Positions 17,816 to 27,264 of a stretch of 64,000 nt of DNA are shown here, in pieces. Position 1 is the first letter of the stretch. Every line of letters begins with the position of its first letter. The DNA comes from Planctomycetota bacterium (GTDB lineage: Bacteria; Planctomycetota; UBA1135; UBA2386): NCBI GenBank assembly GCA_028281765.1, contig JANQJF010000005.1, positions 55,619 through 119,618 on the forward strand, given 5' to 3'. The notes under the pieces were generated by a model. It was not told where the DNA came from, did not search any database, and saw nothing but the letters and a program-made list of their open reading frames with translations. Position numbers and translations under genes: made by a program.

Positions 17816-19035
17816 AGGTCGCGTTGGTCTGTCCGAACTTCCCGCCGGAGTTCACCGGCGGCACCGAGCAGGTCGTGCGTGCGCTCGCGCGTTCGATGCG
17901 GCAACAAGGCTCGGACGTGCTCGTCGTGAGCGGATCGGATCAGCCGCACCGCGGCCAGGACGTCGAGCGCGAGGACGACGACGGCGTCCCCGTGTGTCGA
18001 CTGAAGCGCAACGAGCACGAGGGCTACGGCCTGGACATCGAGCGTCCGCGGCTGCAGAAGGTCTTCGACGATCTCTGCACGGCGGAAGGCATCGATGTCG
18101 TGCACGTGAACCACTGGTCGACGCTGACCGACGGCCTCGTGCGCGGCGCGCGCGCCGCGGGTCGCGCGGCCGTCGTGACGCTGCACGACGTGTGGACGAC
18201 GTGTCCGCGCTTCTTCCGTTCTCCACCGGGTGGCATCACGTGCCCGATCGGTGCGGAACGCGACGCGTGCGCGCACTGCTGTGCGCTCGGGCTCGCGCAG
18301 ACCGACGAGTGGTGCCGCGACAACCTCGTGATCCGCGACGCGACGATGCGCGCCGAGCTCGAGGCGGCGCAGGCGCTGACCGTGCCGAGCCGCACGAGTG
18401 GCGATCGCATCGCGACGCACCTGCCGTGGGATCCGGCCGCGTTCGAGGTCGTGCCGCACGGACTGCTGCAGCCGGTCAAGGGCTTCGAGCCGGAGCCGGC
18501 CGCCGATCCCCGAGTGCTGCGCGTCGGCACGTTCGGCAACCTCGTCGAGCCGAAAGGCGTGATGCTGCTCGTCTACGCGTGCCGCGGCATCCCGAACGTC
18601 GAGCTGCATCTCTTCGGTCCGTTCCTCGAGGCGCCGTTCGAGACGCTCGTGAAGGAGAAGGCCGAAGAGTTCGGCGTCTCGCTACACTGCCACGGCCGGT
18701 ATCGCACAGGCGAGGCGCACCCCGCGCGGCATCTCGATCTCGCGGTGTTCCCGAGCCTGTGCGAGGAGACGTACGGCCTGGTCGTCGAGGAGGCGCTCGC
18801 GCGAGACGTGCCGGTCGTCGTGTCCGACCGCGGCGCACTGCACGAGCGCATCGGCGAAGGCGGCGTCGTCGTCGCGGTCGATGAAGTCGGCCCGCTCCAC
18901 CAGACGCTGCGGCGTTACGCGCAGGACCGCGACGCGCTCACGGCGCTCCGCGCGGGCATTCCCCGCGCATTTCGGACGATCGACGACGCCGCGTCGCGCT
19001 TCCTGGAGATCTACCGAACGGTCCTCGAAAGATGA
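17812..19035 (+). CDS. Family 4 glycosyltransferase (GT-B)
   Basis: A 407-residue GT-B enzyme. The N-terminal donor-cleft signature PPEFTGGTEQVVRALARSM is typical of GT4, as is VTLHDVW. The C-terminal half has RVGTFGNLVEPKGVMLLV and FPSLCEETYGLVVEEALARD, the E(x7)E-like region that binds the nucleotide sugar. A Cys-rich stretch (CPIGAERDACAHCC) in the middle may bind metal, as in some O-antigen transferases. Its ATG overlaps the previous stop (ATGA). Confidence 0.85.
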   Translation: MKVALVCPNFPPEFTGGTEQVVRALARSMRQQGSDVLVVSGSDQPHRGQDVEREDDDGVPVCRLKRNEHEGYGLDIERPRLQKVFDDLCTAEGIDVVHVNHWSTLTDGLVRGARAAGRAAVVTLHDVWTTCPRFFRSPPGGITCPIGAERDACAHCCALGLAQTDEWCRDNLVIRDATMRAELEAAQALTVPSRTSGDRIATHLPWDPAAFEVVPHGLLQPVKGFEPEPAADPRVLRVGTFGNLVEPKGVMLLVYACRGIPNVELHLFGPFLEAPFETLVKEKAEEFGVSLHCHGRYRTGEAHPARHLDLAVFPSLCEETYGLVVEEALARDVPVVVSDRGALHERIGEGGVVVAVDEVGPLHQTLRRYAQDRDALTALRAGIPRAFRTIDDAASRFLEIYRTVLER

Positions 19036-19766
19036 ACCACCTCTTCCCGCCTCTGCTGCCGAAGGACGAACTGCGCGCGCCGGTGCTCGTCCTCGCCGCG
19101 CACCCCGACGACGACATCATGGGCTGCGGCGGCATGCTCGCGTGGCACCGCAAGCGCGGCGACGCGGTCACGGTCGCGCACCTAACCGACGGCGCTGCGG
19201 GGGACCCCGACGCGCAACACGACGACATCCGCGTTGTGCGGGTGCGCGAAGGTGTTGAGGCGCTGAAGCGGCTCGACGTGCACGATCTGCGCTCGATCGG
19301 ACTGCCCGACGGCCAGCTGCCCGAGCACCTCGACCAGGCCGAAGCCGCGATCCGCGAGCTCGTCGCCGAGATTCAGCCAAAGACGCTCTACGCGTTTTGG
19401 TTCACGGAAGCGCACCGCGATCACCGCGCGGTTGCGCATGCGACCGCACGCGCCGCCGACTGCCTGCCGAACGACTGCCGCGTGCTGATGTTCGGCGTCA
19501 ACGCCGCGGTGGTGGGGGGCACGATGTTCGAGCTCGGAGAATTCATGGACCAGAAGCAGCACGCGCTGCAGGCCTTCGAGAGCCAGCTCGCCTACAACGA
19601 CTTCGCCGAGCGCATTCTGCACCGCGACCACGCGGCGACGATCAACGTCGAAGACCCGTCGATCAACTACGCCGAAGTGTTCGCCGATCTGCGCCCGAAC
19701 GAGCTCGCGGAGGCGCGTGACAAGGCCGACTCCCTGATCCGCTTCCTGCTGAGGGACGACCGGTGA
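19032..19766 (+). CDS. PIG-L/LmbE-type zinc deacetylase
   Basis: A 244-residue protein with the zinc-binding AHPDDD motif at residues 23-28, and a later EAHRDHRAVAHA supplying the third ligand. The family removes N-acetyl groups from GlcNAc derivatives. Embedded between glycosyltransferases, with an ATGA overlap upstream and a GTGA overlap downstream, it probably de-acetylates an amino sugar of the glycan built by this cluster; that is inference from context. Confidence 0.85.
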   Translation: MNHLFPPLLPKDELRAPVLVLAAHPDDDIMGCGGMLAWHRKRGDAVTVAHLTDGAAGDPDAQHDDIRVVRVREGVEALKRLDVHDLRSIGLPDGQLPEHLDQAEAAIRELVAEIQPKTLYAFWFTEAHRDHRAVAHATARAADCLPNDCRVLMFGVNAAVVGGTMFELGEFMDQKQHALQAFESQLAYNDFAERILHRDHAATINVEDPSINYAEVFADLRPNELAEARDKADSLIRFLLRDDR

Positions 19767-20692
19767 GCGACAAGACTGCATCCGTTTCGCTCGTCATCTC
19801 GGTCTGGAACCGCAAGGACGACCTCCGCGAGAACCTCGCCGCGATCCGCGAGCAGACCGTGAAGCCGCTCGAGGTGATCGTCGTCGACAACGACTCGACC
19901 GACGGCACGCCCGAGATGGTCATCGAGGAGTTCCCCGAGGTGCACCTGATCCGCATGCCGCATTCTGCGTACGGCGCGTGCGAGACGTTCAATGTCGGGT
20001 TCTCGAGCGCGCGCGGGGAGTACACGGGCATCCTCGACGACGACGTGATCCTGCCGAAGGACTTCGTCGAGCGCATGATGGAGGAGTTCGAGGCCGAGCC
20101 CGACTCGACGGTGCTGCTGTCACCCAAGGTCGTCGAGCCCGAGATGCCGGACTGGTACAAGGACTCGCCGGCCGTCAACACGCCGCGCTACATGTCGACG
20201 TTCCGCGGCTGTGGCAGCATGGCGAAGAGCGCGGCGCTGCGCGAAGCGGGCTACTACGACATCCGCTTCTTCATCTTCGGCAACGAGCGCGACCTGACGA
20301 CGCGACTGCTGAACTTGGGATACCGCGTGAAGATGGTCCCGTCGATCGAGGTGTTCCACAAAGCCCCGTTCGGCATGCGGCACGGCAAGCGCAGTCTGTA
20401 CTACCACGTGCGCAACTTCTGGTTGTACGCGTTCAAGTACGTGCCGTGGCGGCATGTCGTCGCGTTCCCGTTCCGCTTCTTGAAGAAGGGACTCGGCGGC
20501 AAGTCGAAGGACAAGGGCGGCGAAGTCACGGACGCGGTGGGGACGATCGGGCTGTTCTCGAACATCAAGAGCGTGCCGGGTGGGTACTGGATCTGCGTGA
20601 AGGCGACGATCGCGGCGCTTTGGAATCTGCCGTACTGCTTGAAGCGGCGGCAGGTGTGCAAGGCCGAGGATTTCGAGTTGCCGTTGAGTTGA
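19763..20692 (+). CDS. Family 2 glycosyltransferase
   Basis: A 309-residue GT2 enzyme starting at a GTG that overlaps the deacetylase stop. Blocks: VSLVISVWNRKDDLRENLAA, EVIVVDNDSTDGTPEMV, a DxD-like LDDDVILP, and FGNERDLTTRLLNLGYRV as the acceptor-side segment. The C-terminal region is basic and hydrophobic, suggesting association with the inner membrane. It is last in the coupled cluster; 109 bp separate it from the next gene. Confidence 0.85.
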   Translation: MSDKTASVSLVISVWNRKDDLRENLAAIREQTVKPLEVIVVDNDSTDGTPEMVIEEFPEVHLIRMPHSAYGACETFNVGFSSARGEYTGILDDDVILPKDFVERMMEEFEAEPDSTVLLSPKVVEPEMPDWYKDSPAVNTPRYMSTFRGCGSMAKSAALREAGYYDIRFFIFGNERDLTTRLLNLGYRVKMVPSIEVFHKAPFGMRHGKRSLYYHVRNFWLYAFKYVPWRHVVAFPFRFLKKGLGGKSKDKGGEVTDAVGTIGLFSNIKSVPGGYWICVKATIAALWNLPYCLKRRQVCKAEDFELPLS

Positions 20693-20801
20693 GGGGGAGT
20701 CGGGCGACGATGCGGGGGACCCGAGGAGCTTGCCCCGCTCGTGTTACGGCGCGAGTGCGTGGAGGTACTTCTGCGGAGCCCCGGATCCCACACGCAACTC
20801 C

Positions 20802-22226
20802 ATGAACACACTTCGCAGTGCTTTGGTCGTCGTCCCTTTTTCGCTCGGAACTGCCACGGTCGCGCAGTCCACTCTCAACTTCGAACCGAGCGCGGCCGAG
20901 ACCATCCTCGACACGGGTTTCACCCAGGTCGCGCCGTTGGGGGCGGAGCCGATCAACGTCGCGGGCGGCATCTTCCTCTTCAACAACGTCAACATCCCCG
21001 TCGGTCGGACGGTTCGCGGCGTCGGACCGAATCCGATGATCTGGATCGTGTTCGGGAACTTCAACGTCGACGGGACGCTGTCCGTCGACGGCGAGGATGG
21101 CGATCGGGTCGACACGCTGAACTCCGCGAACTTCCCGACGCCCGGCGGCGTCTCGATCTGCACGAGTGGCGCCGGTGGTCGCGGCAGCCCGAACAGCACG
21201 GACCGCAGCTTCACGGGTGAAGCCGGATTCGGCGCGTTCGACTTTCCCGGGCGCGGCGGAGGCGGTGGACGGCTCGGTTGCCAAGGGCCGGCAGGTGGAT
21301 CGGGCGGGGGCGGTGGCGTGTTCGCGACGGCTGGCGATCCGTGGTACCCGTTCGGAGGTGTGCCGTTCTTGCAGCAGTTCGGCCTCGGCGGGAGTGGCGT
21401 CAACGGGACGCTTCCCGGCGGTGCCCCCGGGACCTCGGTGTTCCTCGACGGTCGACCCGAGAACGACTTCATCGGCGTCGGCTACGACGTGCACCGCAAC
21501 CTCGTGATCCCGGGTGAGCTGCTGCAGTTCCGTGGCGGCCAGGGCGGCGCCGGCGGAGGCGATAGGTCCCCGTCGTGCACCACCGGGGATCCGGCGTTCT
21601 TCGCGGACGCGAAGGGCGGCGGTGGCGGCTCGGGTGGCGGCGCCTTGATCATCTACGCGTTGGGCAAGATCCGCGTCGGCCCGCTCGGCGTGATCTCCGC
21701 GAACGGCGGCAACGGCGGCGGCGGCGAGCCGGCCGGTTCGAACAACGAGGGCGGCGGCGGCGGTGGTGGGGCCGGCGGGCTGTTGCTCCTCGCCGCGAGC
21801 ACCAACGAGCTCGAGGTGCACGGCGAGACGTTCGCGAACGGGGACTACTCGTTTTCACTGTCCGCGGACGGTGGCATCGGCACGCAGGGGCAGTTCGCGG
21901 GCCAAGCGATCAGCGCGAAGTATCCGCCGGTTCCGGCGTCGGCGTTCAGCGCGTCGAGTGTCGGCGGATTCGGCGGCATGGGCATCGTGCAGCTGATGAC
22001 GCCTCCGGGGAACAACGCCGACGGCACGAACACGATTCTCGACGACAATATCCGCGTCATGCAGAACGGCGCTGTAGTGTCGGGAGCGACGAAGCAGCGG
22101 TACCTCGCTTGGCGTGGTTGGCCGAATGCGGCCGGGACGCTGGTGGATGACTTCGGACAGGCGACGGCGATTGGTGGGGCGGAAGGCGATGTTCGGCCTT
22201 CGCCGGTGTTGTTGCCGCTGTTCTGA
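20802..22226 (+). CDS. Secreted glycine-rich protein
   Basis: A 474-residue exported protein with a signal peptide ending near TATVAQ. The body has long Gly-rich blocks (GRGGGGGRLG, GGSGGGGGVFA, KGGGGGSGGGALIIYA, EGGGGGGGAGGLLLLAAS) between beta-type segments such as GKIRVGPLGVISANGGNG. This composition is common in large planctomycete surface proteins, but no named family is recognised. It ends 9 bp before the left arm of an inverted repeat. Confidence 0.75.
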   Translation: MNTLRSALVVVPFSLGTATVAQSTLNFEPSAAETILDTGFTQVAPLGAEPINVAGGIFLFNNVNIPVGRTVRGVGPNPMIWIVFGNFNVDGTLSVDGEDGDRVDTLNSANFPTPGGVSICTSGAGGRGSPNSTDRSFTGEAGFGAFDFPGRGGGGGRLGCQGPAGGSGGGGGVFATAGDPWYPFGGVPFLQQFGLGGSGVNGTLPGGAPGTSVFLDGRPENDFIGVGYDVHRNLVIPGELLQFRGGQGGAGGGDRSPSCTTGDPAFFADAKGGGGGSGGGALIIYALGKIRVGPLGVISANGGNGGGGEPAGSNNEGGGGGGGAGGLLLLAASTNELEVHGETFANGDYSFSLSADGGIGTQGQFAGQAISAKYPPVPASAFSASSVGGFGGMGIVQLMTPPGNNADGTNTILDDNIRVMQNGAVVSGATKQRYLAWRGWPNAAGTLVDDFGQATAIGGAEGDVRPSPVLLPLF

Positions 22227-22234
22227 GGGAGGGG

Positions 22235-22411
22235 GCGGGCTCGGGCACGGGGCCCTGAGACGCGGCGACGCTGGCGGGCGCGCTCGGCCTGCGGAGCCCC
22301 TCCGACTGCGAACGCAACGCCAATACGCTGGCCGGCGCCGTGGGGCGAGCGGACGCCGTACAGCGGCCGGCGATGCTTGGGCAGTGGACGGTTCGGGGCA
22401 AGGGGCAAGGG
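22235..22411. repeat. Left arm of a large imperfect inverted repeat
   Basis: This segment, read on the reverse strand, matches 22601-22798 on the + strand. Shared pieces include GCCCAAGCATCGCCGGCCGC and GTTCGCAGTCGGAGG. It starts just after the stop of the glycine-rich protein gene. Confidence 0.8.
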
Positions 22412-22600
22412 CGGGCACAGGCGACGTGAGCAGGCCGCGCGGCCCGAGATCTCGAACGTGCGGATGCGGCTGTGTTGGCGCCGGCCAGTGAGCTTCGAAG
22501 AAGGTTCCCCAATCATGTTTCGAAACAGGACAAATACGCACAGGCGATCGTGCACCAACTCAGCTTCACCGCGCCCGGACACCTCGGCCAACATCGCGTC

Positions 22601-22798
22601 GCCCTTGCCCGTGTCCGAACTGTCCATAGGCCCAAGCATCGCCGGCCGCTGTATGGCGCTCGCTTGCCCTGCCGCGCGGGCCAGCGTGTTGGCGTCGCGT
22701 TCGCAGTCGGAGGGCCAGGCAGGCCAAGCTCGCCCGCCAGCGTTGCCGCTCAGCCACCGTCTCAGGGACCTTGCCCGTTCCCGGACCCCGCGCCCGCT
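22601..22798. repeat. Right arm of a large imperfect inverted repeat
   Basis: It mirrors 22235-22411, with the arms about 190 bp apart. The arm runs past the stop of the convergent MFS gene, so the last dozen codons of that gene lie inside it. The 190-bp spacer and the rest of 22227-22761 hold no convincing gene. Confidence 0.8.
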
Positions 22799-24069
22799 TC
22801 TCTCGCGTGGCGTCTTCCGATCGCTGCGCCGACGGCGCTCCAACCAAGCAAGAACGGAATCGTCGCGAGCAGCAGCGTGCCGAACTTGAGTGCGCCGAAC
22901 AGGTAGCCCCACGCGACGTCGCTGCCGCGATAGAGCATCGAGTCCAAGAACGTCTTGCTTTTGTACTTGGTCTCGAGGCCGAGCGGCGTGAAGAAGACCT
23001 CGCGCGCCGGCTTGACCAGGCTGTGGCGACCGGCGTCCCAAACCGTGTGGGTCACCGCGACGAGGAGCAGGGCGGACACAGCTTGAACCATGCCGATCCC
23101 GGCGAGTGCGATCACCGGCAGTGCCGCAAGGCCGCACGTCACGCCGAAGGAATGCAGCAGGCGTGATGTCACGAAGATCTGAACGAGTGCGGTCAGGGTG
23201 TCCGTCGCGGCGTCCTTGGTGGAGTAGTAGACGGCGCGATTGGCTTGGAGTGGGATGGCATCGCGGACGAACTCCGCTTGCCAGAAGTAGAACCCGGACT
23301 GAGCTGCGGTCATGAACACGATGAACACCGCAAACCATCGGAGGCGAGGGTCGCGGACGACGAGTCGGATCCCCTCCCAGACTCCACCTGCGGCGATCGC
23401 TCTGCCTGACGTTTCCTCCGGCCGGTCGGGGTTTCGATCGCGCCACAAGTAGCATGCGACCGCGAATTCGACCAATACCGCGGCTATCGCGAAGAGACCG
23501 TCGAATCCGACGTGACTCACCAGAAGAGCCGCGGCCGATGACCCGACGACACCACCGATCGTCCCTGCCGCGCCGACCGGCCCGAACAGCCGTTTCGCCT
23601 GCGCTTCCCGACAGTCATCGACCATGCACACCCAGAACAGGCTGATCACGCACATGTTGAACGCGCTGTACCACGCGTAGAACGCGTAGCCGATCCACTC
23701 CAGCGTGGTCGGGTCGTCGATGGTCCGCAGCAGCCACCAAAACAGGCCTAAGCAAACCGCGCACAGGTGCAGTGAAAGCAGCACGAAACGCCGGCGCGGC
23801 ATGCGATTGACCAGCCACCAGTACCCGACGTTGGCCAAGGTCGCGAAACCGAACGTGGCGGCCCAGAGGTTGGGGAGGCCCTCGAGCCCGGCCACTGTGC
23901 TGATGGTCTCGCGCATCCCGCGCAGCAGCTTGATCGTGCACAGGATCGTGAAGAACAGGGCGGCCGAGCTGAGGAACAGCCGAGTTTCTCCTTGCTCGAT
24001 CGCGACGAATCGCCGGAGCCACCAGACGAATCCATCCGGCGGCTGTTGCTCGGGGGTCGGTGCCGTCAT
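22762..24069 (-). CDS. MFS-type carrier, possibly nucleotide-exchanger-like
   Basis: A polytopic membrane protein of about 435 residues. The first helices (RLFLSSAALFFTILCTIKLL, then RETISTVAGLEGLPNLWAAT) recall the Npt/Tlc ATP:ADP carrier-like branch found in environmental bacteria; this is a weak resemblance and a generic MFS permease is the alternative. VGAAGTIGGVVGSSAAALL is a Gly-rich helix of MFS type. The start at 24069 is chosen because coding character begins there (TAPTPEQQPPDGF); the open frame to 24516 is a shadow of the divergent gene. The C-terminus lies in the inverted repeat. Confidence 0.6.
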   Translation of the reverse strand: MTAPTPEQQPPDGFVWWLRRFVAIEQGETRLFLSSAALFFTILCTIKLLRGMRETISTVAGLEGLPNLWAATFGFATLANVGYWWLVNRMPRRRFVLLSLHLCAVCLGLFWWLLRTIDDPTTLEWIGYAFYAWYSAFNMCVISLFWVCMVDDCREAQAKRLFGPVGAAGTIGGVVGSSAAALLVSHVGFDGLFAIAAVLVEFAVACYLWRDRNPDRPEETSGRAIAAGGVWEGIRLVVRDPRLRWFAVFIVFMTAAQSGFYFWQAEFVRDAIPLQANRAVYYSTKDAATDTLTALVQIFVTSRLLHSFGVTCGLAALPVIALAGIGMVQAVSALLLVAVTHTVWDAGRHSLVKPAREVFFTPLGLETKYKSKTFLDSMLYRGSDVAWGYLFGALKFGTLLLATIPFLLGWSAVGAAIGRRHAREAGAGSGNGQGP

Positions 24070-24112
24070 GATAGGTCGCGTGGAATCTCGCTCGAAGTCG
24101 ATACCGGGTCGC

Positions 24113-25216
24113 GTGGAAGGGTGCATCGTCGCGCGGATCGCGCGCGTCGTCACGTGCGTTCTCGTGGCCGCCCTGGGCTCGACCTCTGCCGCCGTCGCGC
24201 AAGAAAAGCGACCCTGGATCGCGGATCGTGACGCGTGGCAGAAGAAGGATGCGGAAGAGCGAGCCGGAATCCGCGCCGAGATCGAGCGAGCGGAGCTCGA
24301 CGCGGTGCGCGCTTCGGCGAAGAAGCCGTGGCGCGTCAAGGACAGCAAGGAGTTCCTCGTGCTCGCGAACTGCGATCGCAAGTACGAGAAGCTCGCGACG
24401 AAAGTGGTCGACCAGTTCGCGGCCTGGTGCCACGAGCAGTTCTCCGACGTCACCGACGAGCACGTGCGTCGACGTGTCTTGACGATCACGCCGTCGGAAT
24501 CGTCGGACGGCATCACGTCGACGGGCTACACGAGCGTCGATCGCGGGCTGCGCCTCGACGTCGATCGTCCGCTGATCGCGACCCGCGACAAGGACTACGG
24601 CAACTCGGCCGAGCAGCTGAACCGGGTCTATCGCGACGTCCTCGACACCTACTTGATGGACAAGGACGCGATGCTCTACCGATACATGCCGGCCTGGCTG
24701 TCGTACGGGCTCGGCGAGGTGACGGGGAGCGCGTACGTGAAGTCCAAGAAACTGCACTTCCGCGCCGGCGACTACGAGCGCGACGAGCTGCGGTTGATCT
24801 TGCGCAGCGACGACGTGCTGAGCTTCCGAGATATCCTCAGCTTGGACCAGAAGACCTACGCGACTCTCAACAAGGGTGAACTCAGCGGTCGCTACCAGTG
24901 CGTCAAGGCCGCGCGCTTTTTGATCTTCGGACCGGGGCGCAAGCACAAGGTCACCAAGACGTTCTTGCTCGACTACATGCAGGCCGTGATCGCGGCTGCG
25001 GACGCGCTGCGCAAAGACTGGGACCCGAAGGCACTGGATCAGAAGATCGACGGCACCGACGAGGAGAGAGAGGCGCTGCGCAAGGCGCGGACCAAGCTGT
25101 TCCACGAGCGTCGCGACGCGGTGACCAAACTCGCGTTCGAGAAGGTGTGCTCCGGCTGGACCGACAAGGACTGGGCGAGCGTCGAGAAGGCCTTCAAGAA
25201 GTACGAGGCCAAGTAG
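24113..25216 (+). CDS. Secreted protein, unknown function
   Basis: An exported protein of about 367 residues. The signal peptide is VARIARVVTCVLVAALGSTS ending at AVAQ. The mature part is highly charged; YMPAWLSYGLGEVTGSAYV resembles the region before the active site in gluzincin-like planctomycete proteins, but no HExxH motif is seen. I start at the GTG at 24113; the ATG at 24068 would overlap the start of the divergent MFS gene. It ends 6 bp before the ABC transporter genes and may be co-transcribed. Confidence 0.6.
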   Translation: MEGCIVARIARVVTCVLVAALGSTSAAVAQEKRPWIADRDAWQKKDAEERAGIRAEIERAELDAVRASAKKPWRVKDSKEFLVLANCDRKYEKLATKVVDQFAAWCHEQFSDVTDEHVRRRVLTITPSESSDGITSTGYTSVDRGLRLDVDRPLIATRDKDYGNSAEQLNRVYRDVLDTYLMDKDAMLYRYMPAWLSYGLGEVTGSAYVKSKKLHFRAGDYERDELRLILRSDDVLSFRDILSLDQKTYATLNKGELSGRYQCVKAARFLIFGPGRKHKVTKTFLLDYMQAVIAAADALRKDWDPKALDQKIDGTDEEREALRKARTKLFHERRDAVTKLAFEKVCSGWTDKDWASVEKAFKKYEAK

Positions 25217-25222
25217 CTCTCG

Positions 25223-26209
25223 ATGCGACCGGGAGCTCTGTCCGTCTGGGTGTTGCCGCTGCTTCTCTGCGGCGCGATGGTCGCGCTCGTCGCGACGGTG
25301 CGCGCGCGCAGCGAGATGCGTTCGCGGCTACCCGACGTGTCGCGGCCAGCCGCGGCCGAGTTCCCAGTGCACGTAGGCAAGCCCGGAACCGCGACACAGG
25401 TGATCGCCGGCCCGCCGCAGAAGATCCTTCTCGCGAACGTGACGATGGTCGACATCGTCACGCAGCTCGTCGGCCCGGAGCGCATCGTCGCGCTTCCCGA
25501 ACAGGCGCTGACGTGGTCGCGTCTCGTCGACGTCGACGACGGCTTCCGCGCGCGGGCGCTTTTCCGCAGCGTCGAGCCCGAGCGCGTGATCTCGTTCGAG
25601 CCCGACCTCGTGCTCTGCAGCAACTTCAACACGCTGCTGGCCGGGCCGTGGACCGAGTCGGCCGGGATTCCGGTTGTCAGCATGCACGCAGAGAGCCTCG
25701 ACGACCTGCGCGCGATGATCGGGATTCTCGGTGACGTGCTCGGTGTGCCCGAGCGCGAACGCGCGCTGCAGGAGTCGATCGACACTCGCGTCGAAGCGCT
25801 CGAGAGCTCGGCCGATGCGCGCCGAGGCCTCGGCGCGATCGCGTACAGCAATCTCGGCGCGGGCGGCTACTGCTCCGGCCGGTTCACGCTCGCGGACGAC
25901 ATGATTCGCCTCGCGGGGATGCGCAACCTCGCGGCCGACCTCGGCAAGAAACGCGTCGTGCGATTCACGTTCGAAGACATCGTCGTCGCGAACCCGGACG
26001 TGATCGTGATCCCGCGTCGGTTCGGCGAGCTCGACGCGTCGACCTACGAAGTGCTCGTCAACGAGCCGTCGCTCGCGGACGTCCGCGCGATCCGGGACGG
26101 ACGCATCGTGCGGATGCACCCGCGGCTCTTCTCGACGGGTTCGCACGAGATCGTGTTGGCCGCCGAGCAGCTCGCGGCGGCGGTCGACGCGGGAGGACAG
26201 CCGAAGTGA
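25223..26209 (+). CDS. ABC importer substrate-binding protein (cobalamin/siderophore type)
   Basis: A 328-residue periplasmic binding protein of the helical-backbone class (BtuF/FepB/FhuD-like). An N-terminal membrane anchor or signal covers residues 7-26; there is no good lipobox. QKILLANVTMVDIVTQLVG, ISFEPDLVLCSNF and VANPDVIVIPRR are the class blocks. The cargo is probably an iron chelate or a corrinoid, but no TonB receptor or riboswitch is visible to decide. The following permease start overlaps its stop. Confidence 0.82.
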   Translation: MRPGALSVWVLPLLLCGAMVALVATVRARSEMRSRLPDVSRPAAAEFPVHVGKPGTATQVIAGPPQKILLANVTMVDIVTQLVGPERIVALPEQALTWSRLVDVDDGFRARALFRSVEPERVISFEPDLVLCSNFNTLLAGPWTESAGIPVVSMHAESLDDLRAMIGILGDVLGVPERERALQESIDTRVEALESSADARRGLGAIAYSNLGAGGYCSGRFTLADDMIRLAGMRNLAADLGKKRVVRFTFEDIVVANPDVIVIPRRFGELDASTYEVLVNEPSLADVRAIRDGRIVRMHPRLFSTGSHEIVLAAEQLAAAVDAGGQPK

Positions 26210-27264
26210 AGCGCCCGCTCGTCGTCGGAGTCGCGCTGGCGTCCGCGTGGATCGTGCTGACCGTGCTGCAGCTGCGCATCGGTCCGGGCGGCGTCTACGC
26301 GATGGGCGACATCGGCCAAGGGATCACGGCGGCGTTCGGCCTCGGCGATCCGCTCGAGGGGTCGCGCCAGACCGTGATCGAGCTGCGCCTGTGGCGTGCG
26401 CTGGTCGCCGGCTTCGTCGGCGCGTGTCTGTCGCTCAGCGGGATGCTGCTCCAGGGCCTCTTCCGGAACGGGCTCGCTGCCCCGTCGGTGATCGGTGTCA
26501 CGGCCGGCGCGTCGCTCGGCACCGCGATCGCGATCCTGATGATCGGTGGGTACCTGCCCGCGTGGACCTGGCTGATCCAGAGCACCTACCGGCCGCTGTT
26601 CGTCAGCGGCGCGGCGTTCAGCGGTGCGCTCGCGGCGGCATTGCTCGTCTCCGGGATCGCGCGGGTGGGGGGGCGCATCTCCGTGCCGACGCTGCTGCTC
26701 GCCGGCATCGCGGTCACGACGAGCATCGCGGGCATCCTCGGCGCGATCCAATCGCTCGTGTTCCAGGACTTCGACACGACGCGAGCGCTGCTCGCGTTCA
26801 CGTTCGGGTCGCTCGACAACCGCAACAGTTCGCACGTCGTGATGGCGGGTGGCGGGATGCTCCTCGTGCTGTTGATCGTGCCGTTCGTCGCGCGTGAGCT
26901 CGACCTCTTGGCGGGTGGAGAAGACGACGCGCGCTCCCTCGGCGTCGACGTGCGACGGACCAAGCTGCTCGTACTCGGCGGCGCCGTGCTCGCGGCTGCC
27001 TGCGCCGTCGCGGCCGCGGGACAGATCGCGTTCCTCGGGTTGATCGCGCCGCACCTCGTGCGGCTCGCGGTCGGCGGGTCGCATCGGGCGCTTCTGCCTC
27101 TGTCGGTTCTCGGCGGCGCGGTGTTCTTGCTCGGCACCGACTATTGCCAACGGGCCTACTTCGACGATCTCGACCTCGCGCCGGGTGTCGTCATGTCGCT
27201 CCTCGGCGGCCCATTCTTCTTGTCGCTGCTGCTGCGGCACCGACGGAGTGCGGTCGCATGGTAG
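26206..27264 (+). CDS. FecCD/BtuC-family ABC permease
   Basis: A 352-residue permease with about ten membrane helices. LWRALVAGFVGACLSLSGML is followed by the family hallmark LFRNGLAAPSVIGVTAGASL, and AAAGQIAFLGLIAPHLVRL is the coupling-helix region that contacts the ATPase. The GTG start overlaps the preceding stop. It forms the channel for the chelate delivered by the upstream binding protein. Confidence 0.9.
   Translation: MKRPLVVGVALASAWIVLTVLQLRIGPGGVYAMGDIGQGITAAFGLGDPLEGSRQTVIELRLWRALVAGFVGACLSLSGMLLQGLFRNGLAAPSVIGVTAGASLGTAIAILMIGGYLPAWTWLIQSTYRPLFVSGAAFSGALAAALLVSGIARVGGRISVPTLLLAGIAVTTSIAGILGAIQSLVFQDFDTTRALLAFTFGSLDNRNSSHVVMAGGGMLLVLLIVPFVARELDLLAGGEDDARSLGVDVRRTKLLVLGGAVLAAACAVAAAGQIAFLGLIAPHLVRLAVGGSHRALLPLSVLGGAVFLLGTDYCQRAYFDDLDLAPGVVMSLLGGPFFLSLLLRHRRSAVAW

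Noticed and set aside
23615..25105. Reverse-strand 496-codon open frame
   Set aside because: It overlaps both the MFS and the secreted-protein genes and has shadow composition (Asp/Arg/Val-rich with no domain).
24900..25222. Cobalamin riboswitch before the ABC importer
   Set aside because: The upstream sequence is coding right up to 6 bp before the importer gene; no room for a B12 box structure.
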